NCBI GenBank assembly: GCA_036159995.1
Contig: JAYYEI010000072.1
Coordinates: 1 to 64,000, forward strand
Length of the DNA: 64,000 bases
Direction: 5' to 3'
From: UBA8752 sp036159995
GTDB taxonomy: Bacteria > Bacteroidota > Bacteroidia > Flavobacteriales_D > Sanyastnellaceae
Shown here: in pieces, positions 33,841 through 41,533 of the stretch
Layout: every line of letters starts with the position of its first letter
Numbering within the stretch: position 1 is the stretch's first letter
The notes under the pieces: model-generated
Seen by the model: only the letters and a program-made list of their open reading frames with translations
Database searches by the model: none
What the model was told of the DNA's origin: nothing
Translations under genes and position numbers: made by a program

Positions 33841-35091
33841 TCAGGTGTAGACGACGCCGGCGGCCACCGTGAGGCGCGTGCCGGGGTCAACGAGGATGAA
33901 GGAGCCCGTCGTGCGGTTGCGGCGGTAGTCGTCGACCAGCATCGGCGATGCCGTGCGGATGCGGACCCGGGCGATGTCGTTCATGCCGATCTCGATGTCG
34001 TCCTCGATGCGGTGGAGCGTGTTGATGTCCAGCTTGTAGACGACCTCCTTGACGACGGCCTTGGCCTCGCGGGAGGTGTGGCGGAGCTCGAACCGGGTGC
34101 CGGGCCGCATGGGCTGCTCGGACAACCAGCAGATGCGGGCGTCGAGGTCCTGCATGCTGTCGGGCTGGTTGTTCTCGCGGACGAGCATGTCGCCGCGGCT
34201 GAGGTCGATGTCGTTGGCGAGGGTCATCACCACGCTTTGCGGCGGGAAGGCCTTTTCGACCTGCTTGTCGCCGATGGCGATGGAGGTCACCGTGCTGCTC
34301 AAGCCGCTGGGCAGGGCGACCACCTCATCGCCCACCTTGAAGACGCCCCCGGCCACGCGGCCGGCATAGCCGCGGAAATCGCGGTCGGCGTCGGTCTGAG
34401 GACGGATGACGTATTGGACCGGGAAACGGCAATCCTGCAGGTTGCGGTCGGCCGCCACGTGCACGTGCTCGAGGTGATGGAGCAGGGTCGGACCATCATA
34501 CCACCCCATGTGCTCGGACCGATCGACCACATTGTCCCCCTGCAGGGCGCTGATCGGGATGAACTTGATGTCCGGAATGTCGAGCCGGCTGGAGAAGCTG
34601 CGGAAGGCGTCCACGATCTCATCGTACCGCTCCTGACTCCAGTCGACGAGGTCCATCTTGTTGACGCAGACCACCATGTGCTTGATGCCGAGGAGATGCG
34701 TGATGAAGCTGTGACGGTGCGTCTGCTCGAGCAGACCGGCCCGCGCGTCGACGAGGATGATGGCGAGGTCGGCCGTGGAAGCGCCCGTCACCATGTTCCG
34801 GGTGTACTGGATGTGCCCAGGGGCGTCGGCGATGATGAACTTCCGCTGGGGCGTGGCGAAGTAGCGGTAAGCCACGTCAATGGTGATGCCCTGCTCCCGC
34901 TCGGCGCGGAGGCCGTCGGTCAACAGGGACAGGTCGGCCCCGTCGGTGCCGCGCTGGGTGGAGGCCTGCTCGATGCTTTCGAGCTGGTCCTCGAAGATGG
35001 TCTTGCTGTCGTACAGAAGGCGACCGATCAACGTGCTCTTGCCGTCGTCGACGCTGCCTGCCGTGATGAAGCGAAGGAGTCCTTGTGCCAT
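33841..35091 (-). CDS. cysN: Sulfate adenylyltransferase large subunit (GTPase)
   Basis: GTP-driven subunit of ATP sulfurylase, which makes adenosine 5'-phosphosulfate (APS) from sulfate and ATP with CysD. The 416-residue protein has EF-Tu-like GTPase motifs AGSVDDGKSTLIGR (G1), EQGITIDVAYRYF (G2), DAPGHIQYTRNM (G3) and VNKMDLVD (G4), then two beta-barrel domains. No CysC kinase domain is fused at the C-terminus, in line with the separate cysC gene. It is the last gene of cysC-DUF2061-cysD-cysN and starts 22 bases after the cysD stop. Confidence 0.95.
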   Translation of the reverse strand: MAQGLLRFITAGSVDDGKSTLIGRLLYDSKTIFEDQLESIEQASTQRGTDGADLSLLTDGLRAEREQGITIDVAYRYFATPQRKFIIADAPGHIQYTRNMVTGASTADLAIILVDARAGLLEQTHRHSFITHLLGIKHMVVCVNKMDLVDWSQERYDEIVDAFRSFSSRLDIPDIKFIPISALQGDNVVDRSEHMGWYDGPTLLHHLEHVHVAADRNLQDCRFPVQYVIRPQTDADRDFRGYAGRVAGGVFKVGDEVVALPSGLSSTVTSIAIGDKQVEKAFPPQSVVMTLANDIDLSRGDMLVRENNQPDSMQDLDARICWLSEQPMRPGTRFELRHTSREAKAVVKEVVYKLDINTLHRIEDDIEIGMNDIARVRIRTASPMLVDDYRRNRTTGSFILVDPGTRLTVAAGVVYT

Positions 35092-35113
35092 GGTGTCGTT
35101 CTATTCTCCGTCC

Positions 35114-36019
35114 TCAGAAGTAGCCTTCTTTCTTCCGGTCCTCCATGGCCGACTGGCTGCGCTTGTCGTCCATGCGGCCACCGCGCTCCGTCTTGCGGGC
35201 TGCGGCCACCTCGCCGATGATCTTCTCGAGCGTGTCGGCATCGCTCTCCACAGCACCCGTGATGGTCAGGTCGCCCAGGGTCCGGAAGCGGACCTGCAGG
35301 GTCTCCGGCTTCTCGTCCGGCCGGAGGTTCAGGTACTCGCTGTAGGCCAGGATCTGGCCGTTGCGGCGGACCACCTCGCGCTCGTGGGCGAAATAGAGGC
35401 TCGGGATGGCGATGTTCTCGCGGAGGATGTAGTTCCAGATGTCAAGCTCCGTCCAGTTGTTGAGCGGAAAGACCCGGAAATGCTCGCCAGGCTGATGCTT
35501 GCCGTTGTAGAGGTCCCACAGCTCCGGGCGCTGGTTCTTCGGGTCCCACTGGCTGAAGTCGTCCCGGTGGCTGAAGAAGCGCTCCTTGGCGCGGGCCTTC
35601 TCCTCGTCCCGCCGGGCCCCGCCGCAGCACGCGTCGAACTGGTGCTGCTCGATCGTGTTGATGAGGGTCGGCGTCTGGATGCGGTTGCGGGAGGCATTGA
35701 AGCCGCTCTCCTCGGTCACCTCCCCGCGGTCGATCAGGTCCTGGACGCTGCCGACGATGAGTTGGACCCCGAGCTCCTTCACCAGGTCGTCCCGGAATTG
35801 CATGGTCTCGGGGAAATTGTGGCCGGTGTCGATGTGGACCAGCGGCATGGGAATGCGCGCCGGCGCGAACGCCTTGCGGGCCAGGTGCGTCACGCAGATG
35901 CTGTCCTTGCCCCCGCTGAACAGGATGGCCGGCCGCTCGAACTGGGCCGCCACTTCCCGCAGCACGTAAATGCCTTCCGCCTCGAGCTCGTCGAGGTGAC
36001 TCAGGTTGTAATCACTCAT
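35114..36019 (-). CDS. cysD: Sulfate adenylyltransferase small subunit
   Basis: Catalytic PP-loop subunit of ATP sulfurylase; transfers AMP to sulfate in the cytosol. Of 301 residues, key blocks are the PP-loop ILFSGGKDSICVTHLA (about 34), HIDTGHNFPETMQFRD, FDACCGGARRDEEKARAKER and FPLNNWTELDIWNYI, and the C-terminal RGGRMDDKRSQSAMEDRKKEGYF region that contacts CysN, all strongly conserved. ATG 36019 is preferred over one five codons upstream because homologues start at SDYNLSHLD. It overlaps the DUF2061 stop by eight bases, so translation of the two is coupled. Confidence 0.96.
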   Translation of the reverse strand: MSDYNLSHLDELEAEGIYVLREVAAQFERPAILFSGGKDSICVTHLARKAFAPARIPMPLVHIDTGHNFPETMQFRDDLVKELGVQLIVGSVQDLIDRGEVTEESGFNASRNRIQTPTLINTIEQHQFDACCGGARRDEEKARAKERFFSHRDDFSQWDPKNQRPELWDLYNGKHQPGEHFRVFPLNNWTELDIWNYILRENIAIPSLYFAHEREVVRRNGQILAYSEYLNLRPDEKPETLQVRFRTLGDLTITGAVESDADTLEKIIGEVAAARKTERGGRMDDKRSQSAMEDRKKEGYF

Positions 36020-36233
36020 CGTCTTTCCTTCCAATGCTTCCGTAACGGAACCAGGCCCGCTCGTGGAAATAGTACAACACCATTTTCAGGATGCTTTCCG
36101 CGACCATGATGCCGCTGGCTGCCTTGATGTCTCCGAACACCACGTAGACGAAGGTGAACGTCGTCGCCGAGGCGATGATGCGCCAGGTGATGGTCTTGGC
36201 CAAATGCCTCCGGCGGCTCGCTTTCGTTTCCAT
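36012..36233 (-). CDS. DUF2061 small membrane protein
   Basis: A 73-residue protein of the DUF2061 family with two membrane helices (TWRIIASATTFTFVYVVFG and MVAESILKMVLYYFHERAW). The family regularly sits among cysC, cysD and cysN, suggesting a membrane-bound role in sulfate activation or uptake, but no function is established. ATG 36233 (METKASRRRHLAKTITWR) matches family N-termini; an in-frame TTG at 36257 overlaps the cysC stop and could be used instead. It overlaps cysD by eight bases. Confidence 0.87.
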   Translation of the reverse strand: METKASRRRHLAKTITWRIIASATTFTFVYVVFGDIKAASGIMVAESILKMVLYYFHERAWFRYGSIGRKDDE

Positions 36234-36253
36234 GGCGTGTCGAATCAGGAATG

Positions 36254-36709
36254 TCAAAGGTCGGCATAGCGCCGGACCTCCCGCACGGATTGGGCCACAT
36301 CGGCCTCCGTGGTGTCCAGGTCGAGGAAATCGGTCTCCGGAGCGCCGTATTCATCGCTGTGGTAATGTTCCCGACCGCGGATCTCCGTGGTGTGGACATA
36401 AACCTCCCGGACGGTGGCCCGCGCCTTGAACTCCTCGCGGAGCCACTTGAACGGGGCCACGACCGCCACGATGACGACCCGGCCCTGGCGGCTCAAGTAG
36501 AGCGCGATGTCCTGAGCCCGGCGGATGTTGGCCTCCCGGCCAGCCGGACTGTAATCGGCGTTGGCAGTCAACGCCCGAAGGTCATCCCCATCCACCAGGA
36601 ACGCGTCCACCCCATCTTCCCGAAGGCTGTCGAGCAGGGCGCGACCAATGGTCGACTTGCCCGCTCCGGGCTGTCCGGTGATCCAAATGATGGGCTTGTG
36701 GTCGGCCAT
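36254..36709 (-). CDS. cysC: Adenylylsulfate kinase-like protein, lid region shortened
   Basis: P-loop kinase expected to phosphorylate APS to PAPS. At 151 residues it is about 45 shorter than usual APS kinases. The core is present: P-loop ITGQPGAGKSTIGRAL (10-25), LVDGDDLRALTANADYS (APS-binding Asp and Arg), GREANIRRAQDIA and VAVVAPFKWLREEF. The typical lid segment with RDPKGLYKKAR and FTGID is missing; instead HTTEIRGREHYHSDEYGAPE leads straight to the C-terminal LDLDTT. It may be a shorter natural subfamily or have changed specificity. First gene of the cys run; TACCTTGC ends four bases before the ATG. Confidence 0.82.
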   Translation of the reverse strand: MADHKPIIWITGQPGAGKSTIGRALLDSLREDGVDAFLVDGDDLRALTANADYSPAGREANIRRAQDIALYLSRQGRVVIVAVVAPFKWLREEFKARATVREVYVHTTEIRGREHYHSDEYGAPETDFLDLDTTEADVAQSVREVRRYADL

Positions 36710-36984
36710 GACCGCAAGGTACGACCGGCCCGGGCTCGACCGAGGGGGGATTTGCCCCTCTCCCTCCTCCCTGCGGAATTTTTTTTCGATTTTAAACCAC
36801 TTGTTATCAGTGACTTGGAAATTTTTCTTCGGTTTTTTTTCGCTGCCCTGTAACCCCAGGGGACCCGCTCCGGTATAGGGAAACGGTTTTGGTTACAGCC
36901 GCTCCCGCAAGGGAACAGGCGATTTGGTGAAACGAAGGGGTCCTCGAACGCGAGGACCCTTTCCATTTTCAGAAGGTTCGTTTC
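36710..36984. other. AT-rich spacer between DUF983 gene and cysC
   Basis: This is the longest gene-free stretch (275 bases). Its middle (36775-36842) is dominated by T and A runs, very unlike the surrounding GC-rich DNA. The part next to the DUF983 gene (36848-36965) holds three nested inverted repeats listed separately as a candidate RNA. An open frame crosses the region but shows no coding character. Confidence 0.6.
36848..36965 (+). ncRNA. Candidate structured small RNA with terminal hairpin (strand uncertain)
   Basis: Three predicted helices stand in a row. CTGTAACC (36848-36855) pairs with GGTTACAG (36891-36898). Next, TCCC-GCAA-GGGA (36903-36914) is a GNRA-capped stem closed by GCC/GGC. 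Last is a 12-base-pair hairpin (36935-36946 with 36951-36962) followed by weak T runs, terminator-like. On the plus strand a T-rich block with a TTG element lies upstream. I do not recognise any known family: tmRNA tag, SRP core and common riboswitch motifs are absent. The last hairpin could alternatively be only the terminator of the DUF983 gene on the other strand. Confidence 0.35.
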
Positions 36985-37404
36985 TCACGCCATCCCTCCA
37001 TCTCCCCGTTCCCCGTAACGCACGAAGAAGTGGATCCAAATGGACCGGCTCAGCCGCTGGACCAACGGAAGGAGCGCGAGCAACGTCACGATGCCGCTGA
37101 CCAGGAACACCTCCGGCTGCTCGAAGAACCCCGTGAATTCAATCCAGCCGAGATCCCCAAAGGTCAGGAGGGCCACCAGCACGGCGATCCAGAGGGCCAC
37201 GGTCAGCGCATAGCTGACATAGGCCGCTCCGAAATAGAAGCCCGGCTCCCGCGTGAAGTCTGCCTTGCACACGGGGCACGCCGGCGCGGAATCGTTGATG
37301 GTCCGAAGCCGATAGGCGTTGCGCACCCGGAAAAGCCGACCCTCGCGACACGCGGGACACCGGAAACGGAGGATGCTGGACAGAAAGGAACGCGGCGGCT
37401 TCAC
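36985..37404 (-). CDS. DUF983 protein, zinc-ribbon membrane protein
   Basis: A 139-residue membrane protein of the DUF983 family, widespread in Bacteroidota and Proteobacteria with no established function. It has an N-terminal zinc ribbon (CPACREGRLF and CPVCKADF), the family block EPGFYFGAAYVSYALT, and two membrane helices. It overlaps the ABC exporter gene upstream by four bases, ending the purB-exporter-DUF983 run. A 12-base-pair hairpin 22 bases after its stop (36962-36935) may terminate this transcript. Confidence 0.88.
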   Translation of the reverse strand: MKPPRSFLSSILRFRCPACREGRLFRVRNAYRLRTINDSAPACPVCKADFTREPGFYFGAAYVSYALTVALWIAVLVALLTFGDLGWIEFTGFFEQPEVFLVSGIVTLLALLPLVQRLSRSIWIHFFVRYGERGDGGMA

Positions 37405-39230
37405 GTCCCGAGCTGCTGGAGGGTCACCATGCCGTGGTAGGCGCCACCGAGCGCCATGAGTTCGTCATGGGTTCCCGACTCGGCGATGCGTCCCTCGGCC
37501 ATGACCACGATGCGGTCCGCGCGCCGGACTGTGGACAGGCGGTGTGCAATGACAAGCGCCGTCCGGTCCTCCATGATGCGCTCGATGGCCTCCTGGACGA
37601 GCCGTTCCCCCTCGGCATCGAGTGCACTGGTCGCCTCGTCAAGCACGAGAATGGGCGGATCGTGGTAGAGGGCGCGGGCGATGGCGAGCCGCTGACGCTG
37701 ACCGCCAGACAGGCGACCGCCGCCATCCCCGATGGGCGTGGCCAGGCCATCGGACAGCTCCTCGATGAAAGGCAACGCATTGGCCACCTCCGCCACCGTC
37801 CGGATGCGGGCGGAATCGGGGTGGGGATCGAAGAGGGCGATGTTGGCTTCGACCGAATCGTTGAACAGCAGGGGATCCTGGGTCACGAAGCCGATGTGGC
37901 GCCGGAGCTCGCCACTGTCCAGCTGCCGGAGGTCCACCCCGTCGACCTCGAGGCCGCCGGTGGTGGGATCGTACAGGCGAAGGAGCAGGCGGGCCACCGT
38001 CGTCTTGCCACTGCCCGATGCGCCGACCAGCGCCACCGTCTCCCCCTTGGCCACCTCGAGGGAGAACCCATCGAGCGCGGGAGAAGCCGCTCCTGCGTAA
38101 GTGAAATGGACGTCCCGGAACCGCAGTCCCTCTTCGAAGCGGAACGGGACCGGAGCGGACGGCTCCTCGATCTCGAGTTCGGCCCGCAACACCTCATCGA
38201 GCCGGTCAAGCGAGGCGGCGCCCTTTTGCACCTTGAAGATTGCGTCGCTCAGAGAGCGGGCAGGCGGAATGATCTGGGAGAAGACCACGAGGTAGCCGAT
38301 GAACAGCTCGCCCTCGAGCCCCTCCCCACGCAGAACGAGGCGGCCGCCCACGGCGAGCAGGATGGCGATGACCGTCATGGACACGAACTCGCTGACCGGA
38401 GAGCTCAGGTACTCTCGTTTGTAGAGCTTCCGCATGAGCCGGAAATAGCCCTCGTTGTGCTCAGCAAACCGGCTCCGGAAGCGCGGCGCAGCATCGTACG
38501 CCTTGACCACGACCATGGCCCCGAGCGTCTCCTCAAGCCGGCTGATCAGATCGCCGAGCCGCTCCTTGCCCCGACCGGCGGCCCCGCGCAGTGCTGTGGC
38601 GATGCGCGAGATGATGAATCCGGCCACCGGCATGAAGACGAGGGCAAACAGGGTCAATTCCCAGCTGATGGCAAACAGCGTCACCAGCGACAACAGGATC
38701 ATGATCGGCGCCTTGAAGAGGACTTCCAACGTGCCGATGACGCTGAATTCGACCTCCATCAAATCGTTGGTCATCCGGCTGATGAGGTCGCCCTTGCGCT
38801 GCTCGGTGAAGTACCCGACGGGCAAGGCCAGCACTCGATCGAAAAGCTGCTCCCGCAGATCCCGGGCCACCCCCGTCCGGATGGTCGCCAGACTGTAGAA
38901 AGAGAGGTAGGTGACGAGATTCTTCACGAGGGCGAGCACCGCGATGGCGCCGCACATCCACAGCAGGGCCTGCTCGGCCCCATGCTCGGCGACAAAGGCA
39001 TCGAGGTGCGTCGCCAGACGGGCGAAGAGGGCTTCGGCGCCCTCCCCGGATTCAGCAGAATCCGAGGCCCCGGCCGCTGGCTCCGTCCGGAACAGGATGC
39101 GCAGGAAGGGCACAATGGCCAGGAACGTGAAGAGGGACAGGATGGAACCGAGGGCGTTGAAGGCGATGTTGCCCGCCAGGTTCAGGCGGTAACGGAGGAC
39201 GAGCCGGAAAAGGTCGCCGAACCGCCTCAT
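37401..39230 (-). CDS. ABC transporter, fused permease-ATPase (MsbA-like exporter)
   Basis: A 609-residue homodimeric type IV ABC exporter. The N-terminal half has six membrane helices; the ATPase half (about 365-609) has Walker A VGASGSGKTTVARLL, Q-loop GFVTQDPLLF, signature LSGGQRQRLAIARAL, Walker B ILVLDEATSALD and the H-loop IAHRLST. In Bacteroidota this type is commonly annotated as an MsbA-like lipid A or multidrug exporter; substrate cannot be told from sequence. A periplasmic insert between helices 1 and 2 (about 40-85, rich in Glu/Ala) is longer than in E. coli MsbA. It overlaps both purB and DUF983 by four bases (ATGA). Confidence 0.9.
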   Translation of the reverse strand: MRRFGDLFRLVLRYRLNLAGNIAFNALGSILSLFTFLAIVPFLRILFRTEPAAGASDSAESGEGAEALFARLATHLDAFVAEHGAEQALLWMCGAIAVLALVKNLVTYLSFYSLATIRTGVARDLREQLFDRVLALPVGYFTEQRKGDLISRMTNDLMEVEFSVIGTLEVLFKAPIMILLSLVTLFAISWELTLFALVFMPVAGFIISRIATALRGAAGRGKERLGDLISRLEETLGAMVVVKAYDAAPRFRSRFAEHNEGYFRLMRKLYKREYLSSPVSEFVSMTVIAILLAVGGRLVLRGEGLEGELFIGYLVVFSQIIPPARSLSDAIFKVQKGAASLDRLDEVLRAELEIEEPSAPVPFRFEEGLRFRDVHFTYAGAASPALDGFSLEVAKGETVALVGASGSGKTTVARLLLRLYDPTTGGLEVDGVDLRQLDSGELRRHIGFVTQDPLLFNDSVEANIALFDPHPDSARIRTVAEVANALPFIEELSDGLATPIGDGGGRLSGGQRQRLAIARALYHDPPILVLDEATSALDAEGERLVQEAIERIMEDRTALVIAHRLSTVRRADRIVVMAEGRIAESGTHDELMALGGAYHGMVTLQQLGT

Positions 39231-40582
39231 GCGCCGGTCGTCCCCAGGTAGTTGTGCGGCGTGATCGCGGTCAGCTCGGCCTTGATCGCATCCGACACGG
39301 GCAGTCCCGCGATGAACTCGGCGATGGAAGCCGCATCGATTCCGGCCTTGCCCCGGGTCAGTGCCTTGAGCAGCTCATAGGGCTTTTCCACCCCTTCGCG
39401 GCGCAGGACGGTCTGGATGGCCTCAGCGACCACTGCCCACTGGGCCTCGAGATCGGCGTGGAGCCGGGCCTCGTTGAGGAGCAGCTTTCCGAGGCCCTTG
39501 CGGAGGGCGTTGAGGGCGATGAGGCTGTGGCCCACCGGGACGCCCACGTTGCGGAGGACGGTGCTGTCGGTCAGGTCGCGCTGCAGGCGGCTGATGGGCA
39601 GCTTGCGGGCGAGGTGGCCCAGGAGGGCATTGGCCACCCCGAGGTTGCCCTCGCTGTTCTCGAAGTCGATGGGGTTGACCTTGTGCGGCATGGCCGAGGA
39701 TCCGACTTCCCCCTCGACGACCTTTTGCTTGAAGTAATCGAGGCTGATGTAGTGCCAGACATCCCGGTCGAGGTCGATGAGGATGGTGTGGATCCGCTGG
39801 AGGGCATCGCACCAGGCGGCGAGGTAATCGTAGTGCTCGATCTGCGTGGTCGGGTGGCTCCGGTGCAGTCCCAGCTCCTCGGAGACGAAGCGGTCGGCGA
39901 ACGCGTGCCAATCGGTGTCGGGGTAGGCCACGTGGTGGGCGTTGAAGCCGCCGGTGGCGCCGCCAAACTTGGCCGCGAAGGGCACCGCCTCGAACTGGGC
40001 GACGGCGTGGTCCAGCCGCTCCACAAACACGGCGAACTCCTTGCCGAGCGTGACCGGGCTGGCGGGCTGGCCATGGGTCCGGGCGAGCATGGGCACGTCC
40101 TTCCACTGTTCGGCCAGGCCGGCGAGATCGTCCCGCACGGCTTGCAGGGCGGGCAGCAGCACGTCGGCCGTGGCTTCGGCCATGGACAGCGGGATGGCCG
40201 TATTGTTGACGTCCTGGGAGGTCAGGCCGAAGTGGACGAACTCGGCGCGGTCCTCGAGGCCGAGGGGGGCGAGCTTGTCCTTGATGAAGTACTCGACGGC
40301 CTTGACATCGTGGTTGGTCGTCTTCTCGATGTCCTTGACGGCCTGCGCGTCGGCCGACCCGAAGTCCACATAGATGCGGCGGAGACCCTCCACCTGCGCC
40401 TCGGTGAGGGCGGGAAGTTGGGGCAGGCCAACGGCGTGCAAGGCGATGAGGTACTCTACCTCCACGCGAACGCGGTACTGAATGAGCCCAGCTTCGGAGA
40501 AGTAGGGCACGAGCGGGGCGGTGTGGCGGCGGTACCGGCCATCAACGGGACTGACGGCGTGGAGGGGGGCGGAATCGGACAT
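39227..40582 (-). CDS. purB: Adenylosuccinate lyase
   Basis: Cytosolic enzyme of purine synthesis that removes fumarate from SAICAR and from adenylosuccinate. The 451-residue protein carries SPVDGRYRRHTAPL near the start, FVHFGLTSQDVNNTA, ARTHGQPASPVTLGKE (catalytic His) and the superfamily signature GSSAMPHKVNPIDFENSEG with the catalytic Ser. ATG 40582 is used; an earlier in-frame TTG at 40600 lacks support. The length fits the E. coli-type enzyme. It overlaps the ABC exporter start by four bases, coupling two unrelated functions, a common effect of genome compaction. Confidence 0.96.
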   Translation of the reverse strand: MSDSAPLHAVSPVDGRYRRHTAPLVPYFSEAGLIQYRVRVEVEYLIALHAVGLPQLPALTEAQVEGLRRIYVDFGSADAQAVKDIEKTTNHDVKAVEYFIKDKLAPLGLEDRAEFVHFGLTSQDVNNTAIPLSMAEATADVLLPALQAVRDDLAGLAEQWKDVPMLARTHGQPASPVTLGKEFAVFVERLDHAVAQFEAVPFAAKFGGATGGFNAHHVAYPDTDWHAFADRFVSEELGLHRSHPTTQIEHYDYLAAWCDALQRIHTILIDLDRDVWHYISLDYFKQKVVEGEVGSSAMPHKVNPIDFENSEGNLGVANALLGHLARKLPISRLQRDLTDSTVLRNVGVPVGHSLIALNALRKGLGKLLLNEARLHADLEAQWAVVAEAIQTVLRREGVEKPYELLKALTRGKAGIDAASIAEFIAGLPVSDAIKAELTAITPHNYLGTTGA

Positions 40583-40647
40583 CGAAGGCGAACCGTTCAA
40601 AGGACGAAAATACGGCCCACGACGCGGGCGCCCCGTACCTTTCCGGC

Positions 40648-41520
40648 ATGACGATCCACACGGTCACCCACGGCCTGTTCAAGTTGGACGGCGGCGCCAT
40701 GTTTGGCGTGGTCCCGAAGCCGCTTTGGACCAAGAACCACCCGACCGATGAGCGGAACCGCTGCGACTGGGCCCTTCGCTCCCTCCTGATCGAGGAGGGC
40801 AACCGCCTGATGCTCGTCGACTGCGGCATGGGAGACAAGCAGGGCGAGAAATTCTTCGGCCATTACGCCCCGCGACCCGAGGACCTGGATGCTCAGCTCC
40901 ACGCCCTCGGCTTCCACCGCGACGACATCACCGACGTCTTCCTCACCCACCTCCACTTCGACCATTGCGGTGGGGCCATCCGCCGCCGGCAGGACGACCC
41001 GGAGCGGTTTGAACCGGCCTTCGCCAACGCCACCTTCTGGAGCACGGAGCGCCATTGGGCGTGGGCCAATGACCCCAACCCCAGGGAGAAGGCCAGCTTT
41101 CTCAAGGAGAACATTCACCCCATCGAGGCCTCGGGTCAATTGCGGTTCATCCCCCGCGCCGACGGCACGACGGACACCCGCCAGCCCATCGACGGCTTTC
41201 CCGACCTCGACGTTCTGTTCGTGGACGGACACACCGAGAGCCAGATGCTGCCCCTGCTCAAGCGGGGCGACCGCAAGGCCCTCTTCACGGCTGACCTCCT
41301 GCCAGCGACCACCCACATCCCGGTGGCCTGGGTGATGGGCTACGACACCCGGCCCCTGCTCACAGTCAGCGAAAAGGAGCGCATCCTGACCTGCGCGGAG
41401 CGGGAACATTGGACCCTCCTCTTCGAACACGACGCCCACCACGAAGCCGCCACGGTCCACCGCACCGAGAAAGGGGTGCGCCTCGAGCGCGCCGGACGGC
41501 GTTCGGAATTCGATTGGTGA
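40648..41520 (+). CDS. Metallo-beta-lactamase-fold hydrolase
   Basis: A 290-residue cytosolic MBL-fold hydrolase. The metal motif THLHFDHCGG (about 100-109) is intact, with further ligands in VDGHTESQM, FTADLLP and FEHDAHHEAA. Relatives include quinolone-signal response proteins, lactonases and other esterase-type hydrolases; substrate is unknown. No signal peptide. TACCTTTC ends exactly four bases before the ATG. It diverges from purB over a 65-base spacer and converges with pyrD. Confidence 0.85.
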   Translation: MTIHTVTHGLFKLDGGAMFGVVPKPLWTKNHPTDERNRCDWALRSLLIEEGNRLMLVDCGMGDKQGEKFFGHYAPRPEDLDAQLHALGFHRDDITDVFLTHLHFDHCGGAIRRRQDDPERFEPAFANATFWSTERHWAWANDPNPREKASFLKENIHPIEASGQLRFIPRADGTTDTRQPIDGFPDLDVLFVDGHTESQMLPLLKRGDRKALFTADLLPATTHIPVAWVMGYDTRPLLTVSEKERILTCAEREHWTLLFEHDAHHEAATVHRTEKGVRLERAGRRSEFDW

Positions 41521-41533
41521 GCGCGGCGGAGCG

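Noticed and set aside
36848..36965. tmRNA, SRP RNA or a sulfur-related riboswitch in the spacer
   Set aside because: No tag peptide or tRNA-like ends, no GGAAGGAAGCAG-like SRP core and no SAM-riboswitch core are visible, so only an unnamed candidate is reported.
36568..36966. A 132-codon minus-strand open frame over the AT-rich spacer and cysC
   Set aside because: It overlaps cysC in another frame and crosses the inverted repeats; its product is Lys/Arg/Ser-rich without motifs.
37434..39251. A 605-codon plus-strand frame opposite the ABC exporter
   Set aside because: The minus strand holds all ABC transporter motifs; this frame is Glu/Gly/His-rich shadow sequence.
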